Positions 7,059 to 15,800 are shown, counted from the first letter of the stretch. The stretch is DNA of 24,901 nt from Ruminococcus difficilis (GCF_016680995.1 NZ_JAEQMG010000113.1:1-24901); one strand, 5' to 3'. Notes: generated by a model not told the origin, from the sequence alone. Numbers and translations: made by a program.

Positions 7059-8672
7059 TCAGAGCTTGGGGCCTGCCTCAACGAGAGCCTTGCCTGCCTC
7101 GTTGGTGGTGTACTTGTCGAAGTTCTTGATGAATCTTGCGGCAAGATCCTTAGCCTTCTCGTCCCACTCAGCGGGATTTGCGTATGTATCTCTGGGGTCG
7201 AGGATTCCTGTATCAACTCCGGGAAGCTCTGTGGGAACCTCAAAGCCGAAGTAGGGGATAGTCTTTGTGGGAGCGTTCTTGATGTCGCCGCCGAGGATAG
7301 CGTCGATGATGCCGCGTGTATCCTTGATGGTGATTCTCTTGCCTGTGCCGTTCCAGCCTGTGTTTACGAGGTACGCCTTTGCGCCGCTCTTTTCCATTCT
7401 CTTTACGAGCTCCTCAGCGTACTTTGTGGGGTGCAGCTCGAGGAACGCCTGACCGAAGCAAGCGGAGAAGGTGGGAGTCGGCTCTGTGATGCCGCGCTCT
7501 GTACCGGCGAGCTTAGCGGTAAAGCCCGAGAGGAAGTAGTACTGAGTCTGCTCGGGAGTGAGGATAGATACGGGAGGCAGTACGCCGAACGCGTCAGCGG
7601 AAAGGAAGATTACGTTCTCGGCAGCGGGACCCGCAGAAACGCCGTTTACGTTCTTCGCGATTTTCTCGATGTGCTCGATGGGATAGGAAACACGGGTGTT
7701 CTCGGTAACGCTCTTGTCGTCGAAGTCGATAACGCCGTTTTCTTTTACGGTTACGTTCTCGAGCAGCGCGTCTCTCTTGATAGCGTTGTAGATGTCGGGC
7801 TCGCTCTCCTTGTCAAGACCGATAACCTTAGCATAGCAGCCGCCCTCAAAGTTGAATACGCCGTTGTCGTCCCAGCCGTGCTCGTCGTCGCCGATAAGCA
7901 GACGCTTGGGGTCGGTGGAAAGGGTGGTCTTGCCTGTACCGGAAAGGCCGAAGAAGATAGCTGTGTTCTTGCCTTCCATGTCGGTGTTGGCGGAGCAGTG
8001 CATTGAAGCGATGCCCTGAAGCGGCAGGAAGTAGTTCATCATAGAGAACATACCCTTCTTCATCTCGCCGCCGTACCATGTGTTGAGGATAACCTGCTCG
8101 CGGCTGGAAACGTTGAAGAGAACGGCTGTCTCGGAGTGCAGACCGAGCTCCTTGTAGTTCTCGACCTTAGCCTTGGAAGCGTTGTAAACAACGAAGTTCG
8201 GCTCAAAGCTCTCGAGCTCCTCAGCGGTGGGCTTGATGAACATGTTCTCAACGAAGTGAGCCTGCCAAGCGACCTCCATGATGAAGCGTACAGCCATGCG
8301 GGTGTCCTTGTTCGCGCCGCAGAAAGCGTCTACGACATAGAGCTTCTTGCCGCTGAGCTCGTCGAGAGCGAGCTTCTTGCAGGCTTCCCATGTTTCTTCG
8401 GTAGCGGGGTGGTTATCGTTGGGATACTCGGGAGTAGTCCACCAAACGGTGTCCTTTGACTTCTCGTCCATAACGATGAACTTGTCTTTAGGTGAACGGC
8501 CTGTGTAAACGCCTGTCATTACGTTGACAGCGCCCAGCTCGGTCTCAACGCCGACGTCAAAGCCCTCGAGAGAGGGGTCGGTCTCGTCCTTGAAGAGCTG
8601 TTCGCAGGAGGGATTGTGAATGATTTCGGCGGCGCCTGTGATGCCGTACTTTGTTAAATCAATGTTTGCCAT
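7059..8672 (-). CDS. pckA: Phosphoenolpyruvate carboxykinase (ATP), 537 aa
   Basis: PckA interconverts oxaloacetate + ATP and PEP + CO2 + ADP. In gut anaerobes it often runs toward oxaloacetate, fixing CO2 and making ATP; that direction here is inference. Active-site features are all present: R59 in [17 protein letters not shown] (Y200, K206), H225, the kinase-1a P-loop GLSGTGKTT (242-250) and the kinase-2 acidic pair in LIGDDEHGW (D262, D263). These align with E. coli PckA at a constant offset of 6-7 residues. Length is typical of the ATP-dependent family and not of the larger GTP enzyme. The open frame reaches 8885, but ATG 8672 is preceded by AAGGAG and begins the conserved protein. The gene stands alone, with its own promoter and terminator. 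Confidence 0.97.
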   Translation of the reverse strand: MANIDLTKYGITGAAEIIHNPSCEQLFKDETDPSLEGFDVGVETELGAVNVMTGVYTGRSPKDKFIVMDEKSKDTVWWTTPEYPNDNHPATEETWEACKKLALDELSGKKLYVVDAFCGANKDTRMAVRFIMEVAWQAHFVENMFIKPTAEELESFEPNFVVYNASKAKVENYKELGLHSETAVLFNVSSREQVILNTWYGGEMKKGMFSMMNYFLPLQGIASMHCSANTDMEGKNTAIFFGLSGTGKTTLSTDPKRLLIGDDEHGWDDNGVFNFEGGCYAKVIGLDKESEPDIYNAIKRDALLENVTVKENGVIDFDDKSVTENTRVSYPIEHIEKIAKNVNGVSAGPAAENVIFLSADAFGVLPPVSILTPEQTQYYFLSGFTAKLAGTERGITEPTPTFSACFGQAFLELHPTKYAEELVKRMEKSGAKAYLVNTGWNGTGKRITIKDTRGIIDAILGGDIKNAPTKTIPYFGFEVPTELPGVDTGILDPRDTYANPAEWDEKAKDLAARFIKNFDKYTTNEAGKALVEAGPKL

Positions 8673-8707
8673 TGTGCATACTCCTTCTGATATAAGATTA
8701 CAAATAC

Positions 8708-8737
8708 ATGATACCATAGCGAAGCGGCGGTTGTCAA
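8708..8737 (-). promoter_or_regulatory. Sigma-A promoter of pckA
   Basis: On the minus strand a perfect TTGACA (8737-8732), an 18-bp spacer and TATCAT (8713-8708) preceded by TGG (extended -10) form a strong promoter. The leader to ATG 8672 would be about 30 nt. The remaining 160 bp toward the next gene (8738-8898) show no gene or clear regulatory site. Confidence 0.8.
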
Positions 8738-8898
8738 TATCGGCGCACGTACAAATAAACCGCATAAAATGCAGTTTTTTCAGCCAATAATTGCAAAACG
8801 GCGCGTCAGAACCGCTCCTGCAGCGCGAAAATGAATTATTTCCATGCAAATACCGCAAAATTACCCCCAAAACCTGCCTCTGCAAAATCCGACGGGAT

Positions 8899-8927
8899 TT
8901 GACGAACGCCCGAAAGCGTGCTATACT
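8899..8927 (+). promoter_or_regulatory. Sigma-A promoter of the lipoprotein-coat operon
   Basis: TTGACG (8899-8904), a 17-bp spacer and TATACT (8922-8927) match a vegetative promoter. Transcription would start near 8934, which rules out the upstream ATG at 8844 and supports the GTG start at 8958. Confidence 0.75.
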
Positions 8928-8957
8928 GATTATAATGATACCGAAAGGGTGAGAAAC

Positions 8958-9332
8958 GTGAGGAGAATAATCGCGTGTCTGTTGATATGCGCAGCTGTGC
9001 TGCTGTGCTTTGCGGGCTGCGGCTCGGACGACAACTCAAAAATCGTCGGCAAATGGCAGGCGACGAAGGTCAAGCTAAAGGGCGAGACCATCAACTTTTC
9101 CGAGCTCGAGAGCGAAGGCAAGGAATTCAGCTTTGACTTCAAGGAGGACGGAAGCTGCAAGGCAGTCCTCGGCGGCGTTGAGAACAACGGCAGCTACACT
9201 TTCAACCAGACCACGGTCGATGTCATGTACGGCAACAAGGAAGAGAAGCTCAAGTACGACCGCGGAGTGCTCACGCTGACATTTTATTATAACAACGAGG
9301 CGACCTCATATATGTTCACGAAGATTGAATAA
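8958..9332 (+). CDS. Small lipoprotein with lipocalin-like fold, 124 aa
   Basis: The protein starts at GTG 8958 with a basic N-terminus, a hydrophobic core and the lipobox-like FAGC with Cys at residue 21, so it should be lipidated and exposed on the outer face of the membrane. The mature part opens [10 protein letters not shown], continues with strand-rich sequence ([25 protein letters not shown]) and looks like the small lipocalin-like or DUF5640-type lipoproteins of Clostridia; ligand unknown. AAAGGGTGAG just upstream serves as ribosome site. The lipobox is slightly atypical, with Phe at -3. A 44-nt gap leads to the next gene with no terminator, so the three genes may be co-transcribed. 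Fold assignment is tentative. Confidence 0.78.
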   Translation: MRRIIACLLICAAVLLCFAGCGSDDNSKIVGKWQATKVKLKGETINFSELESEGKEFSFDFKEDGSCKAVLGGVENNGSYTFNQTTVDVMYGNKEEKLKYDRGVLTLTFYYNNEATSYMFTKIE

Positions 9333-9345
9333 TTGAGGAGAAGCT

Positions 9346-9376
9346 GTCAACAATAACCTCACAGGAGGTAATTGAC
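9346..9376 (+). promoter_or_regulatory. Hairpin covering the ribosome site of the 57-aa gene
   Basis: Two 5-bp stem blocks (9346-9350 with 9372-9376; 9356-9360 with 9365-9369) with a small asymmetric internal loop and a 4-nt loop enclose the GGAGG ribosome site and end directly before the ATG at 9377. Such a fold would hide the ribosome site unless opened. Its stability was not calculated. Confidence 0.4.
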
Positions 9377-9550
9377 ATGACAGAAAAAGAATTATTGTAT
9401 GTTGAAGACGCGCTCGGCCACGAGCAGTATTTCCAGACCCAGTGCCGCGACACCGCGGGCAGGATCGAGGACGGCGAGCTGAAACGCTTTGCTCAGCAGC
9501 TTGAGCAGAAGCACAGCGAGATATTCCGCAGCTTCATGGGCTTGCTGTAA
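9377..9550 (+). CDS. Small acidic protein paired with CotF, 57 aa
   Basis: ATG 9377 follows ACAGGAGG with ideal spacing, and the frame runs 57 codons to TAA at 9548. It opens MTEKELLYVEDALGHEQ and is mostly charged, helix-prone sequence (GELKRFAQQLEQKH). I do not recognise a named family. Its position 13 nt before a CotF-like coat gene, the strong ribosome site and the codon use typical of the neighbourhood argue that it is real and a small coat-associated partner. It has no signal peptide or membrane helix. The ribosome site may be sequestered in a hairpin. Confidence 0.75.
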   Translation: MTEKELLYVEDALGHEQYFQTQCRDTAGRIEDGELKRFAQQLEQKHSEIFRSFMGLL

Positions 9551-9563
9551 GGGGGTGCGCGCG

Positions 9564-9809
9564 ATGAATGACAGAGATTTGATGGAAAATATGCTCATGC
9601 TCGAAAAGGGAGCATGCGAGCTGTTCATGCACGGCACGATCGAATCCTCGAGCACGGACGTCCACCAGACGTTCAACACCTCGCTCAACGCATCTCTTCG
9701 GCTGCAGGACGAGATCTACTCGAAGATGCAGTCCAAGGGCTGGTACCCGACCGAGCAGGTACAGCAGTGCAAGATCAACGAGGTAAAGCAGAAGTTCGCA
9801 CAGGCATAA
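9564..9809 (+). CDS. CotF-like spore coat protein, 81 aa
   Basis: The short protein carries the Coat_F pattern: an N-terminal helix (DLMENMLMLEKGACELF), then a helical half with LNASLRLQDEIYSKMQSKG and the characteristic Gly-Trp-Tyr-Pro (GWYPTEQ), and a Lys/Gln-rich end. CotF-family proteins are made in the mother cell and join the spore coat, so the organism probably sporulates. ATG 9564 has the ribosome site AGGGGGTG about 7 nt upstream; the open frame reaches further back into the preceding gene, which is not credible. A strong terminator follows. The nearest vegetative promoter is upstream of the lipoprotein gene; a sporulation-type promoter would be expected nearer. Confidence 0.85.
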   Translation: MNDRDLMENMLMLEKGACELFMHGTIESSSTDVHQTFNTSLNASLRLQDEIYSKMQSKGWYPTEQVQQCKINEVKQKFAQA

Positions 9810-9811
9810 GC

Positions 9812-9843
9812 AAAGGACGGAAGGGAAACCTTCCGTCCTTTTT
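9812..9843 (+). terminator. Intrinsic terminator after the coat gene
   Basis: A 13-bp perfect stem (9812-9824 with 9829-9841) capped by a GAAA tetraloop ends in TTTTT. It is one of the strongest terminators in the window and lies 2 nt past the coat gene stop. Confidence 0.93.
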
Positions 9844-9845
9844 AA

Positions 9846-9973
9846 TTGAAAGTTGAAAGTTGAAAGTTGAAAATTACGGGTCGCTTCGCTCCGGGTTATT
9901 GTTTTTGCGGCAATAAAAATCGGGTGCGGGTGTCCCGCCCAAAATTTTCCATTTTCCATTTTTCATTTTCAAT
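9846..9973 (+). repeat. Intergenic repeat element, TTGAAAG array with inverted ends
   Basis: The left end has four tandem 7-bp units TTGAAAG (9846-9873, the last ending A). The right end (about 9944-9973), read on the minus strand, again starts AATTGAAA and has GGAAAAT/GAAAAAT units, so the element is roughly inverted. The middle holds small hairpins: TTATTG with CAATAA around 9897-9916, and GCGGG with CCCGC at 9926-9938. On the minus strand the latter hairpin is followed by TTTTT (9919-9915) and may terminate the helicase transcript. The right end touches the helicase stop codon. It contains no coding frame with a ribosome site. It resembles MITE-like intergenic repeats, but copy number in the genome is not known from this window. 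Confidence 0.65.
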
Positions 9974-12562
9974 TTAAATCGACGCTCGCTTTACATTGAC
10001 CTTCTTCGCCTGACCCATGACCGAATTCTTGCGGCAGAGCATCAGCGCGGCTCTGCCTTTTTCGCTGCGCGTGTAGACGACCTGCATTCTGTTTTTGAGC
10101 AGAGAGGCGAGTATCTCGGCGTTTTCCTTTTTATTGCCGACCGCCGACGGGACTGCCATGCTGTTGACTCCGTTGCTGTCGCCCATGAGCACGTATCTCG
10201 GGTTGTCGATAGGCGAGAGCAGCTCGCCGAGAGCCTGGGAGTAAACCTGTTTTTCGCGCTGGGTACCGCCCTTGAGAGCGGCGAAGAGCTTTCCGTTCTC
10301 GCTGAAAATCTCGGATTTCGCGTCGCGCGAGGTGATAACGCCGACCTTTTTGAGCGTTTCGAGCACAGCGTCTGAGGCTATGCGGAAGTTTTCGAGCGGA
10401 TTTGAAGCGCCGTTCGCCTTTTTGAACAGCATTATGCACACGGGAATTCCGATACCCGCGAGGATAAGCACGAGCACTAGCCTTATCCAGAACGGCACGC
10501 AAAGCGCCGCCATGACGATGAGTATAAGTATTCCGAAGAGCACAGCCGTGAGGATAGCGGTGGTGAGGCTGCCGCCGCCGAGCTTGACGGGTACGCCCTC
10601 TGTTTCGACCGTGTCGCTGACCTCGGGCTTCTGCGTCGGAGTCGCGCGGTAGGATACCTCCCAGCTCTTTTTCATGCGTTCCCTGTCGGCGGCGAGGGCG
10701 AGCATTCGTCCGTTGAGCTGAGGAACGGTCTGCGCGTTGAACGGCGGCTTGATGATATCGAGCCTGTCGGTGCCGCTCTCGATAACGCGGCTGCTGTAGG
10801 CAGGCGCCATGAAGCAGTCGAACCTGCGGCTGACGGTATCCCAGTCCGCGCCGGCGGGTCTGTCGCTGACGGTGGGGTCGAGGGTGACGAGGTGGAAGAT
10901 ATCCGAAGCCTTCTGAGGGTCGTTCCTGTCGGTGCGGATAGCCCTGCCGCGCATCTGGTTCGAGAGCATGAAGCTGCCGACGAAGCTCGCGAGGATAAGC
11001 GAGTTTATGCACGGAGAATCCCAGCCCTCGCCGAGCAGAGCCTTTGTGCCGACGAGAATCTGGAACAGCCCCTTGTTGAACGCCTCGGTGATGAGCGAGA
11101 CCTTGTTCTTGTTGGAGCCCTGAAAATTCACCCTGCTGTAGCCTACGCCCTCGATGGGAGCTGACGAGAAGCCCACGTCGGCGGACTTAGCCATTTCCTT
11201 TATCCGGGGAAGGATCTTGTCGGGCAGAATGACGAGCGTGCCCGAGAGAAGCGCGATATCGGCGCTGCACGAGCGGCGCACCTGCTCAAAAATCGGCACG
11301 GTGCCCATCGTCGTGAGCTTTTCGGTGCTGCCGATGAGCGACACGAGGTCTTTTTTGATGAAGTCGGTGAGGATAAGCATTCTCAGATTTTTACCGAGGT
11401 TGTTCATCTCGCTCCGTGCGATTTGCGCTATGCTGTCGAGCTTGCCGACGGAGGATATGAACGCCTTCTCGACGGCGGCGTTGTTCTCGATGCAGACGCG
11501 GCCGCGGTCGAGCATCATTCGGCTCTCGAGTCTGCCGCGGAGTTCTTCGGCGCGTTCCCTGCCGAAGAGGTCGGGACGGTCGATGATAAGCTGCATGGCG
11601 CGCTCGAGGTCGTCGGAACTGAGCTTCCGGTCGCTGTAGTCCGCGACGAGCCGCTGAGCCCGGGCGCTTAGCTTCACGCCCGACACAGCCGCCGCCATTA
11701 AGAGCGAGGCAAATTCCTCGGGACGCGCGTAGATTTCCTCCTCAAAGTTCGCCCATTTAAATAGTATACCGCTTTCCTGCACCGCCTGAGCGAAAATCCC
11801 GCTTTTGAGTTCAGCCTGAGCCTGGGCGACTGCCTTTGCGCGCCGCTCGTTTATCATCTGCAGCTCCTCTTGGGTGGGGTAGTTGAAGATAACGTAGTCC
11901 TGGTGCGGACAGAGTGTCTTTTGCGCGACGAGGTCGGGCACGAATATCTCCTCGTCGATGTCGCCGCAGAGGTCGTGGTACCGCTTCCACTCGTTCGCCT
12001 TTGAGTCGTAGGGCGGTGTGGCGGTGAGCGCGATGAGGGTGATGTCGCTGCCGAGCTTTTTGAGGAAGCTCTCGAGAGCCTTCTGCCATTCGCTGCGCAG
12101 GTGGTGGGCTTCGTCGAGGCAGACGGTCTTGACGCCGGCTTCCTTCATCGTCTTAATGAGGTCAAAGCCCGTGAAGTTCTCGCTTTCGCCTGTTTCCTCG
12201 TCGCGGTCGTCGAGCTGCAGCCTGTTCATCGCGGCGTGGAGAGCCTGATATGTGACGGAGGTGATGAGCGCGGGAGTTTTGAGGTCGAAGGAAACGTAGC
12301 CGTCCGCGTTCTCGCCCTCGGGGAGGAAGCTGCCCTCGAAGCGCTCACCCCACTGCTGACGGATAATTACGGAGGGCGAGAGCACTACGGCAGGCTTGCC
12401 CAGTCCGCGGATAAGCTCAAGCCCGAGAATGGTCTTGCCGCTGCCGGGAGCGGCGACGATGTGAATGCGCCTGTCGGCGAGGTGGCGGTTGGCGTTTTGG
12501 AGGACGCGCGCCTGATAATCGCGGAAGGTGCCGCTGAAACGGATATTCCCGAAGTCTTTCAT
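9974..12562 (-). CDS. Superfamily 2 DEAH-box helicase with a two-helix membrane anchor, 862 aa
   Basis: The helicase core is complete: a Q-motif-like RDYQ (14-17), Walker A APGSGKT (38-44), DEAH (150-153), TAT motif III (180-182), LGEGWDSP (about 511-518) and motif VI QMRGRAIR (536-543). This is the RecQ/UvrB/type III restriction-like class that moves along nucleic acid using ATP. No nuclease, HNH or methylase motif was seen. At about 668-712 two hydrophobic helices lie in tandem (FGILILIVMAALCVPFW and LVLVLILAGIGIPVCIML), followed by a soluble tail of about 150 residues without recognised family. Both ends should be cytoplasmic, with the enzyme tethered to the membrane. ATG 12562 has AAGGAG 8 nt upstream; the frame start at 12598 lies within the 5' palindrome and has none. 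Gene is single. DNA or RNA substrate unknown. Confidence 0.85.
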   Translation of the reverse strand: MKDFGNIRFSGTFRDYQARVLQNANRHLADRRIHIVAAPGSGKTILGLELIRGLGKPAVVLSPSVIIRQQWGERFEGSFLPEGENADGYVSFDLKTPALITSVTYQALHAAMNRLQLDDRDEETGESENFTGFDLIKTMKEAGVKTVCLDEAHHLRSEWQKALESFLKKLGSDITLIALTATPPYDSKANEWKRYHDLCGDIDEEIFVPDLVAQKTLCPHQDYVIFNYPTQEELQMINERRAKAVAQAQAELKSGIFAQAVQESGILFKWANFEEEIYARPEEFASLLMAAAVSGVKLSARAQRLVADYSDRKLSSDDLERAMQLIIDRPDLFGRERAEELRGRLESRMMLDRGRVCIENNAAVEKAFISSVGKLDSIAQIARSEMNNLGKNLRMLILTDFIKKDLVSLIGSTEKLTTMGTVPIFEQVRRSCSADIALLSGTLVILPDKILPRIKEMAKSADVGFSSAPIEGVGYSRVNFQGSNKNKVSLITEAFNKGLFQILVGTKALLGEGWDSPCINSLILASFVGSFMLSNQMRGRAIRTDRNDPQKASDIFHLVTLDPTVSDRPAGADWDTVSRRFDCFMAPAYSSRVIESGTDRLDIIKPPFNAQTVPQLNGRMLALAADRERMKKSWEVSYRATPTQKPEVSDTVETEGVPVKLGGGSLTTAILTAVLFGILILIVMAALCVPFWIRLVLVLILAGIGIPVCIMLFKKANGASNPLENFRIASDAVLETLKKVGVITSRDAKSEIFSENGKLFAALKGGTQREKQVYSQALGELLSPIDNPRYVLMGDSNGVNSMAVPSAVGNKKENAEILASLLKNRMQVVYTRSEKGRAALMLCRKNSVMGQAKKVNVKRASI

Positions 12563-12598
12563 GGTAACACTCCTTGGATAAAATGCTGTATAAATCAC

Positions 12599-12628
12599 AC
12601 AAAACGTCCGATATATCGGATGTTTTGT
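12599..12628. promoter_or_regulatory. 30-bp near-perfect palindrome, candidate operator
   Basis: The two 15-nt halves (12599-12613 and 12614-12628) are inverted copies with one mismatch, centred on CGATATATCG. It begins about 5 nt after the predicted helicase transcription start and ends 36 nt before the ATG. On the helicase strand no T run follows it, so it is not a normal terminator. It fits an operator for a dimeric repressor, or an RNA hairpin in the leader (the mismatch becomes a G-U pair on one strand). Confidence 0.6.
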
Positions 12629-12639
12629 CTGTTTTTAAC

Positions 12640-12669
12640 AGTATACCATAAATTCGCCATATAATACAA
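12640..12669 (-). promoter_or_regulatory. Sigma-A-like promoter of the helicase gene
   Basis: On the minus strand TTGTAT (12669-12664), an 18-bp spacer and TATACT (12645-12640) preceded by TGG (extended -10) form a plausible promoter. It directs transcription through the palindrome at 12599-12628. Confidence 0.6.
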
Positions 12670-12888
12670 TGCACTATTGGGAATATTTTTGTCAATTTTC
12701 TTTCCGATAATTCTAATATAAAATTATGAAATGTTGTTTTCGATTATAATTATGATTGAGTATATATCGAAAAGTTACCAAATTGCGCCTGAATTTGTTA
12801 ATTTTTTGACAATACGAAGGAGTAAGGCGAATAATTATACAATCTTGTATGTTTTTTCGCCGGCATTTTATAAGAAGGAGGAATTTAT
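12670..12888 (+). promoter_or_regulatory. AT-rich control region of the surface-appendage operon
   Basis: This gap has no gene. It holds an inverted repeat TTTTCGAT/ATCGAAAA (12737-12744 and 12766-12773, 21 nt apart), a perfect TTGACA (12806-12811) whose -10 is weak (GAATAA at 17 bp or TAATTA at 20 bp), and a leader hairpin GGCGAA/TTCGCC (12826-12831 with 12856-12861) enclosing ATACAA/TTGTAT (12837-12842 with 12845-12850). AAGGAGG at 12874-12880 is the ribosome site for the TTG start at 12889. A strong -35 with a poor -10 suggests activator-dependent or alternative-sigma control, which is inference. Confidence 0.5.
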
Positions 12889-15800
12889 TTGCAACACAGC
12901 AAACACACAGGCTTGAATCTTAAACGCAAGATAACAGCCTCACTTCTGTCACTGGCAATACTCGGCACGGGTACATTGCCACTTGTAAGCACAGTTGTTG
13001 CGTCCGCTGCGGAAGAATCCGACTCGAGCGTTGGTGCGAAGAACGGTTCTTACGAAAAGCAGGACGGAATTTTCTGGGCTAACGCCAAGTATTACGACTA
13101 TCTGTCTGACGCCGAAACAACAAAAGGCTGGAGAAATCCGATTCAGGCAGGTACGGGCCACGGCGGTTCGAACGACGACTGGTATCCGTTTGACGGACTC
13201 AACAGTTTGATCAGCCGTATCGCCGCGAATGATTCGTCGTGGAGCAAGCCGCTGTATTTCGGCAACTTCTACAACGATAACGACGGACCCTACGCAAGCA
13301 GCGATCACGGCGGACCCTACACAAGCGCCATCGACGGGCTTACAAACTTTGTTCACGATCCGAACAACTCCCGTAAGGGCGTAGTAGGAAAGGACTCAAA
13401 GCAATACGAGGAAGGCGTAACTCTCACCGGTATTGGCGAGGAGCACCAGAGCTATCAGGGTCTTGTACAGGATTCGCTCACTAACGATCAGCTCATGGTT
13501 ACCCCGAACACCAAGGCTCCCTACTTTGACGAGGATGCGCTCGGTAGTTACGGACAGGTTATCAAGAGCGGCTTCCCGTTTGTCATTGACAATCAACAGG
13601 GCTATACAAAGTATTCATTCAAGTCATCCTCAAGCAGCAGCGCCACTGAATCAAACAACATGGTCGCTGAGGATAACGTGTACTTTACCGGTCTGGACGG
13701 CAACAGTCCCGTTGCGCATTATTCGCACGGCACAGACCATGCTGTAAGAGACGGTAAGGGTTACTTTATGTTCGATGACAAGTCGGGCTACGGTATTTAT
13801 CCGTTCAACCGAACCACCACCACGACCTACAATAAGCTCTATCTCAGCACAGGCGATTCAGGCTGGGATTATATTACACTGTTTTTCATTGGTCTTGACA
13901 CTGACTGGAATAACAGACGCGATACGCAATGGATTCAGAATAACCCCGACGGCAGCAAGAATTTCTACTATGATTTAAGCAAGATCTCAGCTTCGGACTG
14001 GGAAAAGGTAACGGGCGTTATTCTTGCAAACCGTGACGGCTCCGAGCAGACCGAGGATCTTTCCTACGGCTATATCAAGGACGGCGCTGTTTACGTTACA
14101 GGCAAGCCCCAGGGCTATACCAAGAACCCTGCCTACACATGGCAGATAATCCCGGACGACGCGGGTATCCAGGGCAGCGAGAAGCTCGACCACGGCTTCG
14201 GTATCCGCATGGATGTAAACTTCCGTGTTCCCAAGGGCGGTTATACCTCCGACGGCACTACCCCGATCTCATTTGACTTCGCGGGCGACGACGACCTCTG
14301 GATGTTCGTTACCGACAACACAACAGGCGAGTCACACCTTGTGCTCGACATGGGCGGTAACCACAAGAAGAGCGTCGGTAAGGTCACCTTCCTCGACGGC
14401 AAAATGACAGGTCATGTAAACGCCGTCGCAAACGGCTCGGGCGACAAGGTATTTGATTTTGATTACACTCATACCTACAAGATGACCGTGTTCTACATGG
14501 AGCGCGGCATGATCGAGAGTAACTGCGACATGTCGTTCACCATGACTCCTCTCGGCAACAACGTAATCGTTACCGAGAAGATCAACACCACCGATATCAA
14601 CCCCGGTCTTGTTGACGACGTCACGGCGGCTTCACAGTTTGAGTTTGTAGCTGAGGATACCGACGGCAACAAAGAGACCTTCTCTCTGGGCGACGACGGC
14701 AGATCCGATTTCCCCGGCACCTTCACCGTCGGCAAGGACGTAAAGGTCACCCAGAAGAAAAAGACGGATTCTTCGCTCGTCTATGACACGACCTTCGACT
14801 ATACCGACAATACCGCCGCTAACCCGTCCAAGGGCAATCTCGGTTCGGGCGAAGGCGACAGCACGAAGGACGTTCCCACCGATTCCAAGAATTTCCTCAA
14901 CGAGTCAGGGGATACATACGACTACGTTGAGTTCCAGGCTGACTATGTCAACACTCCCAGGGTTGCAGACGTAACTCTCAGCAAGGAGACCGTTGACTTC
15001 ATCAACCAGCGCCTTAATTCGGGCGATCTGGGTCAGAGCGATTCTTTCCCGATCACGGTATCTCTCGACTTCGGCGGCACAAACGGTCCGCTCTACGACT
15101 TCGATTACACCGTAAAGAACGGAAACGATACCTCTGAAGGCACAGCCGACAAGGGCAAGCTCACGATCAAGGACGGCGATACAATCACTATCCCGAACGT
15201 ACCCATCGGCACCACCGTCACAGTCAGCGAGGATATCTCAAACAGCACGAACTTCGACCGGAAGGAAGTCAAGCCCGAGAGCTTCACCGTTACAAAGGAC
15301 GGCACAAACAGCTCGGCTATCACAAATATCCGCAAGCTCCCCGAGCCCACCACAGACAAGGTTACTGTAAACAAGACTATCTTTACAAAGACCTTCGAGG
15401 ACAAGAGCACAGCCACCCTCGGCGACGGCTATGAGTTCCAGCTCCTGAGCGGAAGTACTCTTGTTGACACCAAGACGATCACCGATACCGCCAAGGATAC
15501 AGGCTCCGCTGACTTCAAGGAGCTTACCTTCACTGTTAACGAGGCTGACAAGGGCAAGGAAGCTCAGGGTATCTTCTATATCGATCCCGCCGAATTCAAG
15601 AACGGCGGCAGCAAGGAATTCACCTTTACCGTACATGAGAATCTCACCGACGATCAGAAGAAGGCTATCGACCAGCCCGCCGATCAGACGGCGACGATCA
15701 TCATTTACTACGACAAGGCGAACAACAAGCTCACCAATATTCCTCCCGATCAGGTAGGCTCAGTTCCGAATCCCGACCACACCACGGACTTTGTGAACCC

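Noticed and set aside
6981..8006. 341-codon open frame opposite pckA
   Set aside because: It lies wholly within and antisense to a fully conserved pckA, begins inside the plsY terminator without a ribosome site, and its composition is the mirror of pckA codon bias.
8738..8898. Riboswitch or small RNA between pckA and the lipoprotein gene
   Set aside because: No conserved riboswitch core or stable paired structure was recognised by eye, and both leaders are too short to contain one.
8844..8957. ATG 8844 as lipoprotein start
   Set aside because: It lies upstream of the predicted transcription start near 8934, has no ribosome site, and would put 38 polar residues before the signal peptide.
9844..9973. 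CRISPR array suggested by short tandem TTGAAAG units
   Set aside because: Units are 7 bp and directly adjacent, with no spacers, and the right part is not repeated regularly.
10131..11012. 293-codon frame on the helicase strand
   Set aside because: It is an out-of-frame shadow of the helicase, rich in Arg and Pro, without a ribosome site, while the helicase frame has conserved motifs throughout.
9974..12562. Type III restriction or Gabija/DISARM-type defence system
   Set aside because: The helicase core is similar in class, but no nuclease, methyltransferase or partner gene is adjacent and the membrane anchor is unlike these systems.
12599..12628. Palindrome as an intrinsic terminator
   Set aside because: On the helicase strand no T run follows. 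On the plus strand TCTGTTTTT follows, but no gene ends upstream for it to serve.
12737..12773. Invertible (phase-variable) promoter flanked by TTTTCGAT/ATCGAAAA
   Set aside because: Only 21 nt lie between the arms, no full promoter is inside and no recombinase gene is nearby.
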